DNA from: Argentina anserina
Taxonomy: Eukaryota; Streptophyta; Magnoliopsida; Rosales; Rosaceae
Length of the DNA: 64,000 nucleotides
NCBI RefSeq assembly: GCF_933775445.1
Contig: NC_065875.1
Coordinates: forward strand, 5,965,001 to 6,029,000
Direction of reading: 5' to 3'
The translations under genes were made by a program, and so were the position numbers. The notes under the pieces were generated by a model, which had not been told where the DNA came from, ran no database searches, and was given only the letters and a program-made list of their open reading frames with translations. Positions 23,360 through 35,224 of the stretch are shown here, in pieces (the stretch's first letter is position 1; each line of letters begins with the position of its first letter).

Positions 23360-26004
23360 AATCAATAACCGCTGGAGATGTTCGGCATGTGGTTATATAC
23401 AGATAACTGTGACCTCCCTGCCTTTGACCACACTCATCCTCCTTCAATAGCCGCTGCAGAAGGTTGGTTCTGTACTTGCAGTTGGCTAAACTAGGCTCCG
23501 CACGTAACCACGTAACACTGCTTCTTCACATTTTAGTGTTGTGAAGTTCCAGGTGTCAGAGAGAGAGACAAGCGGTGGAGAGAGCCCAAACCGGCCTCCC
23601 TCTTAAATTGAGGGGGGAGGGTAGCTGGATAGGAACGGAGGAGGATAGGGCAGTATGGAACAAACGAGACGTGGGACTTTTGTACAATAAAAACTCTACT
23701 GCGAAAGAGACGTGCCTCTAATTTATCTGTTCAAGTGATTGGGAAGGAGACTAAGAGAGGTCTCTAATCATCTTTCTGTTCTTCTATTATATAATGGGGT
23801 TCATGCGTACGAGATTACGAGAAAACTAGCTAGTTTGATGAGGTGATTGATTGACCAATTCGAGAAGTGTGGTTAACAAACCGCCGATATGCCCTAAGCA
23901 CAAGAAGCGTCATTTGTACATAAAAAAAAACGGAAAACAGAAAAAGAATAAGCACAGAGTTCATGAACAATGTGATTCAGTTTAGTCTTGTGGTGATCGT
24001 ATATTATATATTGTTTCAAGCACACAGTAAGGACGGCCAATAAACCCGACACGTTACTACATAGTACTTTGGTTACAACTTCAGCCTTGGTGAATTACTA
24101 ATTTACTATACCTAGCTAGGAATCTTTTGTACATAATACACTGTCAATTAATTAGTAGGGATCATATTATTTTCTCTAATTTTGGTGCCTCTAAATGAAA
24201 AAGGATAACGGTAAGAATGAACATTACATGTTTTGTTACAAATTAAGATGAAACGTTTAAGCGCTTGCATAAAATCACATACAATAAGACAATTTTCCTT
24301 ACGAATTTTAAAAAGACCCCCTTTTAAAATGTGATTAAGATTTTTAAATTAAATGCGGTTATTGCCACCCTATGTTGATTTATTAAAAGACTATAATAAT
24401 CTAATCTAAAATTACATTATAGGACAATAAATTTGATATAAATAATGACTACACGACTACACGGCTAATGCTTTATGCTGATTCTTTTCATATTTATACT
24501 CTGAGCTCTCTTAAGGCCTTGAGAGTAATTGGAAGATCAGTGTTGTAAATTAATGACCAGTGTCACTCACGAACCTAAATATGTTATAATTAAAACTTAT
24601 TTCACATGTCCTGCTCTTCCTTTGTTTCCCTTGAAGAAACATATCCCTTTACCTTATAGTGATTTCCCAAAACCAGTGGTCCAAATCCTAAGAGATCAAC
24701 TCAACAAATGATCATACAATGATCGAAGAAACGATGAATGCCGATTTTGTCTTGAGAAGGCCAAAATGTGATTCATAAAAATCATCTACGTGTAAAACAT
24801 TTGGGTGAAGACTGAAGACATAGGATTATGAAAGAGAGATCGAGAGGAGAATTGATTGAGTTTTATGACAAAAGAATTAGATTGATGAGTGATATGTAGA
24901 GAAAGAAACTGAGTATTTAACGGGTGAACAAAACAGTATTAAAAAAAAGACTAATTTAGATACCGTAAATGAGTGAATAAAGTAAATTTGAAATTTAAAA
25001 ATTATATTCAGAGTGTAAAGAGAATGTACGGTGAATAAAATGGATTGTACGGTGGTAATAGTCATGCCCTTTTAAATTTCATATCAAAATCAAGAGGATC
25101 TATACAATTTCTTTACCAATCAACTCACCATCTATTTTTCCAATTCTGCTAGCAAAAGTGAGTGGAACTCTTCAACTTTCGAATATTATGTACTTTTAAA
25201 GAATTTTCATCTTTTAACCATCATCAATGCCCAAGCTGGTGGTAAGAGATTATCTATGGAACCTCTCATACTCAGATCGAATCCCACCGAGTCGTAGAGG
25301 GAGATGAAACAGTTTAACGTGGATTTGTTGTTTGGCCTAGAAATTACCGTATTAATCATGTTAATTTCTTGTCTTTTTTATTGTGTTTTTTTTTTCATGT
25401 CTTATGTTTTAGAAATTTAAAGAAAATTTTGAAAAAAAACTAAAACTTATTTAAAAATTTCATTTGATTTAGTGGCATAAACGCTACAATCATCATATAT
25501 ATATATTTTTGAATAAACTACAATCATCATATTAATTAAGCAAATAGTGCTTATGAAATTGTCAAACAAATAATACCAAAAATACCCCTAGATGAAAAAT
25601 TCTAAACCAAGTAAAAAGAGAACAAAATAGACAAATTGATAAAAAAAACTTTGCATATGGTTCAACAGATTAATGACCACATTTTCAGGAGAAAAAGGAG
25701 GTACTATCTCATATTCTCATTCAGTTACATTCCCAACACGCTCACTCTTTCTTTTGTATTCCATGGAAAAATTAAAAATTGGCTAAACTATCATATAGGA
25801 TGAAAACTGCAGCTAAATGGTGATAAAATCTCATATTCATATATGGCACTAATGATAGTGTTTCTTGAAGCATTGATTAAATAAGTTAGTGGGTATGCGC
25901 CTGCGACAATGCTAGTTAGTCATTACCGAAATATTGATGCAATAATTAGAAGGTGTTAATTAAGTAATTTTGTAAAGTAGTATCAGCACTCGGTTTGCGG
26001 AGCC
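23360..26004. other. Gene-free AT-rich spacer upstream of ORP4
   Basis: About 2.6 kb with short frames only and no coding pattern that I could support. A GC-richer patch at 23390-23700 looks different from the rest but has no recognisable product. The last few hundred bases should hold ORP4 promoter elements. Confidence 0.45.
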
Positions 26005-26060
26005 TATAAAACCCCCCGTTTAGCCCGTGAATATCTCTCTCTCTCTCTATCTCTCTCTCT
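26005..26060 (+). promoter_or_regulatory. ORP4 core promoter: TATA box and CT-rich initiator
   Basis: TATAAAA at 26005-26011 is followed about 25-30 bases later by a CT dinucleotide tract (about 26035-26060), a frequent arrangement at plant transcription starts. The start codon lies at 26164, giving a leader of about 130 bases with no upstream ATG. Confidence 0.65.
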
Positions 26061-26163
26061 CATTTTCAGACCAAATTCAACTTCACCATTCTCTTTCCTT
26101 CGATCACATATCTCCGTCTCTCTCTTCACCATCTGCTACTTTCATCATCATCAGCCTCCTCAA

Positions 26164-29100
26164 ATGGTACACATCTCTCTCACTTTCTTTCTCTCATTCA
26201 TTCTGGTTTTCCTTGTTCTGGGTTTGTTTATTTTTGTATTATAAGTATTCACTCCCCTATCTCTCTCTTTAACCCGTAAACCATTGCTGGGTTTTGTCTC
26301 GCCTATCATTCTCTCCGTCTTCGTTTTCTTTCTTCTCGCTCAAAACCAGAGTTCGAATATTTCCGACTAAACAACGAAACAACATGATGAAAACACAAAT
26401 AAAAATGATTCACCATTCATTTAGCTGCTGCAAATGATATATTAACATGAATACATGATGCGTTTGATTGGAGGAGGCTCAGACTCTTTGTATTATTTTT
26501 TGTTTGAATGATTTTGTTGTGTGTGTAAGTGCAAAGAAAATTGCTTTGGGTGGTGGCATCTTTTCATTTCTTTATTTCCCTCTTCTGCCACTTCGCGTAA
26601 CGCAATGACTAGAATAACATGCACCATTCTAAATTGTAGAGCCTCCTAATCTAAGTTTTCACTTCATTTCTTCACCTTCTCGCCGTTTCCTTTTATTAAG
26701 CATAACTTTTCTGAAAAGTTTCCGGAAATTTGCTTCCAACAAGAGAAAGGGAACAAACTACCGGAATATTTTGTTTATTCAAACAGCAAAGAAAGATTCT
26801 TTCTTGAAAACGACCGGATACTTTAACGTGCGACATACTTCAAATTCTCCGTCATCGACATACGTTTGTGAATTTGTTGAAAATCCATGTAACCAGTGGT
26901 TACTTCATCCATAAGCAACTCGTAAAGTCTGTTTATCCTTTCGTTGCATTTACATGAAAATGTCTGAATAATGGGATAATTAAACTACAAAGAATCCTTC
27001 TCCAAGATGATCAACAATCTATGGTGGCCCCAAATCCAATCGGCAGAACCAGGCCAGGCGGTCTCAACGCGGTTCCTCAACTTAGTTTGAATGCTTTTTC
27101 TTTACTTCATATTAAAATTAGAAGAGAAAACTCAAATTTGATTTTTAATGCTTTGTCTGAAGTTCTTTTGGAAGCTTTGTACTGCAAGCCGGCAAAGCTG
27201 CAAGCTAATGCTCTCATTGGCATTTGGCAGCAGCTTAGGTTGGCTTTAACACTGCTCTTTACTATTGGATTTCTCCTAGGAATGTAGGATATATGATGTT
27301 TTCTGCCAAAGAAAAAAGAATTTAGGTATAGAAACAGCAAAATACCTAGGATATTAGTATATCGAAAAACCAAGATGGTCAGTCTTTAAATCATGCATTT
27401 CCCATGTTTGAAAGTGTATGATTGATAGTATATTGTTGATTAAAAATTTAGAATGTTCATATTGAAACTTGAGAATACCAATGTTGTGGCAGTTGTGCCA
27501 CAAATATATGTACTTTCCTTATTGCTTGTCTAGTGGTAGCTAACACCATAAGAAGTAGCTTTCTCTATAATTTCATTTTGGATATCAAAACAAGGCAATC
27601 AAAATGCACTTTTCTTAAACTTGATGGATGTTCTTGGTGAAATATAACAAGTCCCATGGTTCAAGCTATACTCTGAAAGAAAAAGAGTAACGTTTAAAAC
27701 TATTGCAAATTGTTTGGTGTATGCAGGTCTCAGAAGAGGACAAGACGAGAATTGTTTTCTTCACAAAGCCATTGTCACTAGAAAGTGAAACAAATGCTGA
27801 TCTCAAAGCTCCTAATATACTTAAGCGCGTCTTAAGTCTATTCAGAAATGTACGGCCAGGATCAGATCTCTCTCGCTTCCAGGTAAATTAATTATATTAA
27901 CTTTGGCTCTTTATAGGCTTCTATATGTTTTACTTTGGATAAGAAAATAAATAAATATCACTTCTATAGCAATTATCAGTAACATTACTAGTCTTTTTTC
28001 AGCACAGGCATGGTTAGTGGAGGGTTTTGTGGATTTTTTTTATTTTGACTGATAAGAAACTATACTGTCAACCTATGAAGCACGGACACGCGGCCAAGGG
28101 TCCGTATTGCGTGTCCGACACGGACACGGACACGGACACGCTCGGATACGCTTGGACACGCTCGGACACGCGAACTCAATTTGGACACGGCCCGGACACG
28201 CGAGTGTCGGAATCGGACACGCGAGTATCCAAATTGGACACGCGGACACGCACCAACTCATAATAAAAGTGAAAGTGTTTATGGTGAGAATCGAACCTTG
28301 GTCATCCAAGGCACCCAACAACTCCTCAACCATTCCAACAGATTCAGTTTTTGTTATATTTATACACACTTTAATATATATAAGGAGAGAAACTCATGAT
28401 AAAAATAAAAATGCTTGTGGTGGGATTCGAACCTTGGTCATCCAAATGATCCAACAAATCCTCAACCATTCCAACAGATTCAGTTTTTGTTATATTTATG
28501 CACACTTTAATATATATACACATCTAAATACTTTCAAATTTTTAAATTATTTTTTTAATAAATATATATATATTAAAATAATTTTAATTGACGTGTCCAC
28601 CACGTGTCCGTGTCCAAAAAAAATTTTATATGCCGTGTCTACGTATCGAATCGTGTCCAATACGGACACTCGTGTCCGTGTCCGTGCTACATAGCTGTCA
28701 ACATTATTGATTTCCTTGGTACAAATAAATATGAAGTATAGATGTGTACTATCTATTGAGACTAAGGCCATTTAGTTTAGAAAGACTAGGCTCTTGCCCC
28801 TGCATAGTATATATGTAAGAGGTAGACACTGCTGGTGTAGGTTGGTCTTTACGGTTTAAGAATTAGGACCACATCATGGAATTTTATTTATTTAACAATT
28901 TATCCCACAGTAAAGGATTCTTGATTGTAAAATAGTCAACTGTAGCTGATCTTTTATCCTCCTGCAATTTCAGCTGTCACCTCTCTTTAACACACCAAAG
29001 TCACACCTCCAATGTTTCGGCGAATCAGTATACTGCATTAACAATGATATGTTAGGGAGTTGCAACAATGGGGAAACCCCAAAGGACAGGTTCACAGCGG

Positions 29101-31663
29101 TTGTATCATGGAGTATTTCTACTTTGCGTCCTGTGATATTTGGAATGGCTCCATTCAACCCCATTCTTGGGGAAACTCATCATGTGTCAAGGGGAAACCT
29201 CAATGTCCTACTTGAGCAGGTACTTGTAGTCTATTTACTGCTGATTATTAAGTTTTTGCTCACATACAGTTGAGAGTACAGAATGCCACATCCAAAATTC
29301 TCAAGCTTGTACGAGAATACATAAATTCTCAGAGCTCTGAATTTATTGTGAAATGGGATTAGAGGTGGAACTTGGATATTCCAACTTTAACTTGTGACAC
29401 AAGCAATTTCTCCAAGCGCAAGTTCCAGTTTAGCCTCACCACGTGGTGAAGCTTGTTAGGAAATTACAAATCCCAAGTTGTGCACCTGATATTAGCTCTA
29501 CATTTGCGAGTTTGTGGAGATTTTATCCATGGCTCCACTAGGATGTGATTGAATTTTGGGTTTTATTCTTGCAGATTTCACATCATCCACCAGTCACTGC
29601 ACTGCATGCAACTGATGAGAAATCCAACGTTGAAATGATATGGTGTCAGCATCCTTCCCCCAAATTCTATGGTAATTAGATATCTTAATTATAATAAAAA
29701 TATATATAAGAAAAATAAAAGTGTTAATGTGAAATAGACTCCAAACTAAACATTTCTCATCATGTCTGAAGTCTTTGAAATCTGAAAATGAAATCAGAAA
29801 GAAACAACACTCCCATTTCTTCAGCTTATATAGCTTTTTGTTTCCATTGCCAGATACCAGTCAACTGCATCAATTTAGATATGTGTGAATAAAAAGTTCC
29901 TCTTATTAACACCTCAAACAGATATTTTTATCGAGTGTGAAAAACAATATGATCAATATCCATGTCCAAACTGTGTTTTTTTTTTTCCTTTACTTTGTAA
30001 ATTTATCTAGTGACCCTTTGACAAGTGATCAGTGTTTAGTTCTTATGTTCTATATATCGCAATTTGCAAACCTACAAACAGTTAATAAGATCTTTTCCAA
30101 AACATAAAAGAAAATATTCTCTTAGTTTAAAATATGAAATGCACAAGTGGTCAAGGATTTCATTTTTCTACACATTTTACTGATAGTTGTTTCTTCTTTT
30201 TTCTGTTGTGTTTATATAAGTATTACTTTTAAATTTCTGATCGAGAACCATTTTGCAGGTACTTCAGTGGAAGCTGAGGTGCATGGGAAAAGAGAACTGA
30301 AGCTCCTGAATCACGGAGAAACTTATGAAATGAACTCCCCAAAACTCGTGATCAAATTCCTCCCGTTACCTTCGGTTAATTGGGTTGGTGAACATAGGAT
30401 CCGCTGTCAGAAAACCGGCCTTGAAGCTGAGTTGCACTATGGAAGTAGTTCCTATTTTGGTCTTAGGGGAAATCCTAGATCAGTTAAGGGAAAGATCTTT
30501 GATTCATCATCATTGAAGCTTCTTTATGAGATAGATGGTCAGTGGGATAGGTAATTCACTATTTCAAAGATCTCCATGTATGTAACAAATACAATTAGTC
30601 TCGTCTATTGCCTTTTTATATGACAGACTCGGTTTTGCCTTATATCTCATAGATCCTTGATTTCAAAACATTTCTAGACTGCTTTTCAAATGAATCATAT
30701 TTTTGACCTTTGAAGCATGTTGCGACAATTGTGTCATCTAACACACTAAAGCCTATTGAGGATTGATGTTCCTGAATATATTCCAATGCAGAACTGTCAA
30801 ATTGAAGGACGTTAGCAGTGGGAAAGAAACAGTTATATACAATGCGAAAGAAGCCATCTTAGGACTCAAGGCTCCTGTTCTTACAGATCCAAAGGTAACT
30901 AATTTCTACTTCTCCAACTTTAAATGCTTTGGCTTGAAATTCTGCAGTCAATTTCTCCTTAGAGAAATTTTTATGCATTTGGATGTTTGTTTTTAGGCAA
31001 AAATCTTTCCCATTTCTTATATGTCAAGTAAATGATTTAGGATAAGCGACATGTCTAGCAATCAATGTAGAAATATTGTTAAATTCTGTATATGTTTATA
31101 CATGAAAAGCTGACTAAGTTTGATTGCTCATTTCATAAATGCGATGTTACTTGTGCACGGTTATAATAATATTTATTAAAACTACTAATAACATTACATT
31201 ATCCATAGTCAGCTATGAGAGAATATGCAGGCCGTCATACGTTATCTATAGTCAGCTACAGTTCCATATATTAGTACTGTATATTTTCTGCTAATTTTCT
31301 TAATAGAAAATGTTTGGCTGTTCGTGGACCGGCATAAGTAATTGAGACATTGCTAACATTATATCATTTGCAAATTATTTATTGTTCATTTCATTTGAAA
31401 TATAGGGAGTCTGGCCTAGTGAGTCAGTTGTGATCTGGGGTTTGTTAAGCCAAGCTATCCTTAACAAGGACTGGGGAAGAGCAAGAGAAGAGAAGACACA
31501 AGTTGAAGAAAAACAAAGGGAGCTAACTAGACAAAGAGAATCAAGAGGTGAAACTTGGGCTCCAAAACATTTCTTTGTGAAATACAGCAAAGAAGTTGGA
31601 TGGGATTGCTCACCTATTCACAAGTGGGTCTCTCCTGCTCCCATATCTGTATCCATCTCATAG
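26164..31663 (+). CDS. ORP4: Oxysterol-binding-protein-related protein, ORP4 type
   Basis: Exons 26164-26166, 27727-27882, 28974-29219, 29575-29671, 30259-30550, 30792-30894 and 31406-31663 join in frame to 384 aa, the same size as Arabidopsis ORP4 proteins. It is a short, ORD-only member without PH domain. The family fingerprint EQISHHPP lies at residues 134-141, followed by the lipid-pocket core and a C-terminal ORD with KDWxRAREEKTQVEEKQRE and WAPKHF. Such proteins move sterols or phosphoinositides between membranes; location is probably cytosol with ER or Golgi contact. The start codon forms the last three bases of exon 1, so exon 2 begins with codon 2. An in-frame ATG at 27703 would be the alternative if exon 1 is not used. 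Intron 2 carries a MITE (28073-28694). The gene is otherwise intact. Confidence 0.9.
28073..28694. mobile_element. hAT-like MITE in ORP4 intron 2
   Basis: The ends are CTATGAAGCACGGACACG and the inverse of CTATGTAGCACGGACACG, flanked by CTGTCAAC on both sides (28065-28072 and 28695-28702), an 8-bp target duplication typical of hAT elements. Subterminal regions are packed with GGACACG/CGTGTCC units in both orientations. The middle holds a 136-bp tandem duplication (28256-28391 and 28392 to about 28525). Frames across it are repeat artefacts. The intron borders of ORP4 are unaffected. Confidence 0.88.
28256..28525 (-). repeat. Tandem 136-bp unit with tRNA-like A and B boxes
   Basis: Two copies of one unit lie head to tail. 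On the minus strand each carries a B-box-like GGTTCGAWTCY (28287-28297 and 28422-28433) and, about 35 bases upstream, an A-box-like TGGTTGAGGAKT (28321-28332 and 28457-28468). This is the layout of tRNA-derived SINE heads. No poly-A tail or intact tRNA fold was made out, so SINE origin is an inference. Confidence 0.45.
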
Positions 31664-32722
31664 GTTATAATTTGCATCAAAAATCAGAAAAAGCTTATTG
31701 GCTTCAACACTTTCTTCTCTAGATTCATGGACTTTTTGCTGTGATGGTGGGACTGTTATTAGTAGCTAGATGTTGAACAAGTGAACAACAACCCACCTGT
31801 GTCAATTAAATTGCTTTGTTTCTGAATTACAAGTACATGAAAGAAACCTACCAAACCGTGTTGGTTGAGAAAAAATGGCACCATTTAATCGTGGCTGAAG
31901 AAAGTAGTGAAGTTTCAAAATATATAGGCAACCTGATGAGGATTAAATGTTTTGCAAAATCTTGGTGCCGTTCGAGGAAAATTTCTATGCAATCTGATGC
32001 GTTATGTCAATGTTTTTGAGCTCCTTATATAAATAGGTTGCACATTGTAATGAATTTAGTCCAACTATACACTGTCCATCAAATAATATAGGCTGCTACA
32101 AGTTGCCCCCTGCATCTTTAAATATCAATGGACGAAGTGGACCTAAAGAATTCATTGCTGTATTCCTATGACAACCAAACTTCATGTACATGCACACTAC
32201 CAAGTTTAAAGTACAACTGCGTTTTGATAACAATTCCAAATTGGTGTATTGACTTGAACATAATGTGCAAAGAACAGTCTACTCTTAATAATCTAATCTG
32301 GTTAATGTATCAGAAGAGAAGGAGCCTCTAACTAATCATCATCCCACAAAAGAAAGAAACAAAGAATAGTTCGGAAGTTATCCAAAGGGCCTCTTAATGT
32401 TAGTTTAGGGGAAATATTTGAAAAAAAATCCCATTAATGGTTGATTCAAGAACACTTGCAGACAGTCTTCTCCCATGAACTATCAGCAGAAATCACTTCA
32501 AAGTAAGAATTTGAAAAATCCAGTTCGTTGGCCATGATATGAAGACAGAGATTTACAAACCATCAAAACCCAAATTAAGCAAAGCTTTTCTATATGATTT
32601 TCCCATAACAAAACTCCCATTACATTCAGAATATGAAAAGTGAAAACCAAAACACCATTCATGTCTTTCTTTACCACAATTACTATACTACTTCTATATA
32701 CCTGATCATCATTTCATCCAAT
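31664..32722. other. Convergent 3' ends of ORP4 and the PADRE gene
   Basis: About 1.06 kb separates the ORP4 stop (plus strand) from the PADRE-protein stop (minus strand). It should contain both 3'-UTRs. Frames here are short and show no recognisable product. Confidence 0.5.
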
Positions 32723-33346
32723 TCACTTTAGATATTTGGCTGCCTCCACATTCTTCTCCTGCAAATCCGACTCCGTTCTCCGGTTCAGCTGTCTCTCTGA
32801 TATAGTATCCAACAGTGGCTTCCATGACCTTGCTCTTGTAGACCTCTGCGCACCATACATCTCCATCCGGCTAGGGCTACCCTCCGGCTCAATAAACCGG
32901 CCCGGACTGCTTCTCCCCGGTGACGACGAGTAGTTACTCCAAACTGGACTAGAGCAATGCATAGGACTCATCTGATCACCGGACCTCGACGAACTACCAG
33001 ACCTTCCCAACCCTTCATTACTCCTTTTACTACCACTTCTTCCCAAAGCCGTTAACTTCCGGGCCACGGCAGCCAAGTCCATGGGAGAAGCATCACTCTG
33101 TAGTGCAGAATAGGGCAGCAAGAAGTAGATTTGGCCTTGCTGAAGAAGAGTGTCCGGCTTCAATGGCTTGTAGCCAGTTGACAGAAGCTGAGTTGGTGTA
33201 CACACAAAGTGCTTAGGGGGCTTTCCGGTGAGTTCACTGACCTGAACTGGATGCTCGAACTCTTCGACGTAGCCGTTGAGATGAACCACGCGCACATTGG
33301 TCTGGGGTTCTTCTGGCTTTGGTATGCAAGACAAGCAAGCACCCAT
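32723..33346 (-). CDS. PADRE-domain (DUF4228) protein, 207 aa
   Basis: A single exon of 207 codons begins MGACLSC. I chose this start, not the in-frame upstream ATG, because the Gly2 and nearby Cys5/Cys7 form a typical N-myristoylation and palmitoylation signature at the start of this family, and because the TATA-like stretch lies between the two. Residues 15-95 carry the DUF4228/PADRE pattern (VVHLNGYVEEFEHPVQVSEL, then PKHFVCTPTQLLSTGYKPL and GQIYFLLP). The rest is Ser/Arg/Gly-rich and probably disordered, ending in a conserved RARSWKPLLDTISE-like block. The family is plant-specific, often stress- or pathogen-induced, and has no settled biochemical activity. Membrane anchoring is inferred from the N-terminus. 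Confidence 0.9.
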   Translation of the reverse strand: MGACLSCIPKPEEPQTNVRVVHLNGYVEEFEHPVQVSELTGKPPKHFVCTPTQLLSTGYKPLKPDTLLQQGQIYFLLPYSALQSDASPMDLAAVARKLTALGRSGSKRSNEGLGRSGSSSRSGDQMSPMHCSSPVWSNYSSSPGRSSPGRFIEPEGSPSRMEMYGAQRSTRARSWKPLLDTISERQLNRRTESDLQEKNVEAAKYLK

Positions 33347-33367
33347 GTTTTGATTGTTCGGGAGAAT

Positions 33368-33424
33368 TGAAGAAGGAAGAAGGAAGAAGGAAGAAGGAAG
33401 AAGGTGTGAATTATATATATATAT
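33368..33424 (-). promoter_or_regulatory. TATA-like stretch and 7-bp repeat leader of the PADRE gene
   Basis: An alternating TA run at 33411-33424 lies 65-78 bases upstream of the start codon on the minus strand and can act as TATA box. Between it and the ATG lies a short tandem array of a 7-bp GAAGGAA-type unit (about 33368-33403), read as CTTCCTT in the transcript. The leader has no ATG before the chosen start. Confidence 0.55.
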
Positions 33425-34839
33425 GGTGGCCATGTATAGATAGGAGTTGAGAAATAATAATTCAAATGACTTGAATGGAAAACCTTTAGTTAGCTGCCCA
33501 GCTACAAATATATTCATAGAAAAATCAAAAATGTAGTGTTTGCTTGTCACAGTGGAATGTGTCAATTCGTATGAACGTGGAAACTATTACCTCAAAATTA
33601 CCCAGAGTACATAAGTTTCGAGTTTCATTTCCTAAACAGATCGATGATCTTTCATATTTTGGTAATTGTCATCCTTAGGCTAAAAGAAGTAGTTGTCATT
33701 GCCTGAAGAAACATGAATAAATAGGGTTGCCTTCTCCGTCGGGGAAAGTAACTGAAGCTGATCAGTTCATTTTTGTAGTTGACCTATCCCAAGTGCACGT
33801 CATTCGATCTAGTATCATATTCTCTTTTGAACGGAGTATTAGATTCTTCAGAAACATTGAAATGCAATTAATTTGTTGAATGAGAAACCATTAATTTGAT
33901 AAAGTCATCCTTAGAATTTTAAACAAATTAAGTTTGCGGAAGCTAGGGGTGATCCCTCCTCTAGTATCGTTCCTATCCTCTAAGTTTATATCTTTGATTT
34001 GATATGTGAGGAGAGATTCAAATGAGAACTTTATAATGAAGACTTAATAAAAACTTTTGAATAAATAATTAGATGATATGTTTTTTTTTTACTTTACTAC
34101 GATGTTAAACTCGAATTTTTGTTTAGGGCTACAAGATGATACATATGTTCATCCAAATGATGCTTCTAGCTAGTTAATTTCAATCTCTAATGCCACACCT
34201 AACACAAGACCATGTCTCAGTTTCGAATTATTGCAATTCATGATCGATGATGATACAGAAACTTGTTGACCGAGTCGTTTAATCAGTCAACAAAATGAAA
34301 TCACTATCCCATCTTATTCCATGAACTTTTTTGTTGGGTCTTCAGAAAGGTGACAAAGGGCCATGAATTCTTTGCAATTTTCCGATGACTTACATGTGAC
34401 TTCTTTCCAAAGCTTTTCTATAGAGGTAACCGTGGGGAAAGGGCTTTGGCACCAGGAACTTCACAAAGCACATCGAATGTGACAAAAATTGTATACAATG
34501 TTAATGGAGATCATGACCACATATTTGCTTGTTTTTTAGCCTTTAACTCGATTACTGCTCACCCTACTTAGTACTTACAATGTCACATAATTGAAGTTCA
34601 ACAAGTTGGTGACAAACTGACAAATCAAAACAAGCGTCGTTTACTGAGAAAGTTGGTAGAGCTGTCATGTCAATTTGTATTATTCCTATAAGCGTACGAG
34701 CGAAGGAATTGCTTTTTTTTTTCTTTAACTTGGAATTTCAATTTTTCTTTAAAAAAAACTTGGAATTTTTTAACTTGGAATTTTATTGACTAAATCAAGC
34801 CCGAATACAAATTTCTTATCTCAAATCAGTGTTGTGTAC
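33425..34839. other. Gene-free spacer
   Basis: This holds the upstream region of the PADRE gene and AT-rich sequence with A and T runs (34711-34790, including a repeated AACTTGGAATTTT). No LTR, primer-binding site or coding block was seen, although the Copia element to the right would need an LTR here. Confidence 0.45.
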
Positions 34840-35224
34840 GTCTGGCGATGATGTTTTGTCAGACGGTGTTAAGAGTCTCGGTATTGCTGTTTGAAGTTCA
34901 GCAGTGTTCTCTGAGCATGCCGTCGTTGAGGCCCGTAGTCGAAGTCTCCAGATCGTTTGGCTCATTTCTCAAAAGCGTACAGGCTGTCGAGCAAGCACCG
35001 TTGTGCAAACGTCGTTGTCCCCTTGGAAGAAATCAATCTGATTTCCATATTCTGACCTGATTTCAGTGTTAAATCAGTTTTCAGTGCATTTACACAGCCG
35101 GTGCAAGTTCACATGTTTTCTCCCTGTCAGTGCAAGTGCACCGATAGTGCAGGTTCACCTGAAACAAGTTGTTATTGTTATTTTCCGTTGCATCACTACT
35201 GATATGTTGATTGTGTTTTTTACA

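Noticed and set aside
28287..28433. Functional tRNA gene
   Set aside because: A and B boxes are recognisable on the minus strand, but no acceptor stem or anticodon arm could be folded by eye.
28107..28694. 195-codon plus-strand frame, the longest in the ORP4 intron
   Set aside because: It covers the MITE almost exactly, encodes repeated Arg/His/Gly from GGACACG units and spans the tandem 136-bp duplication.
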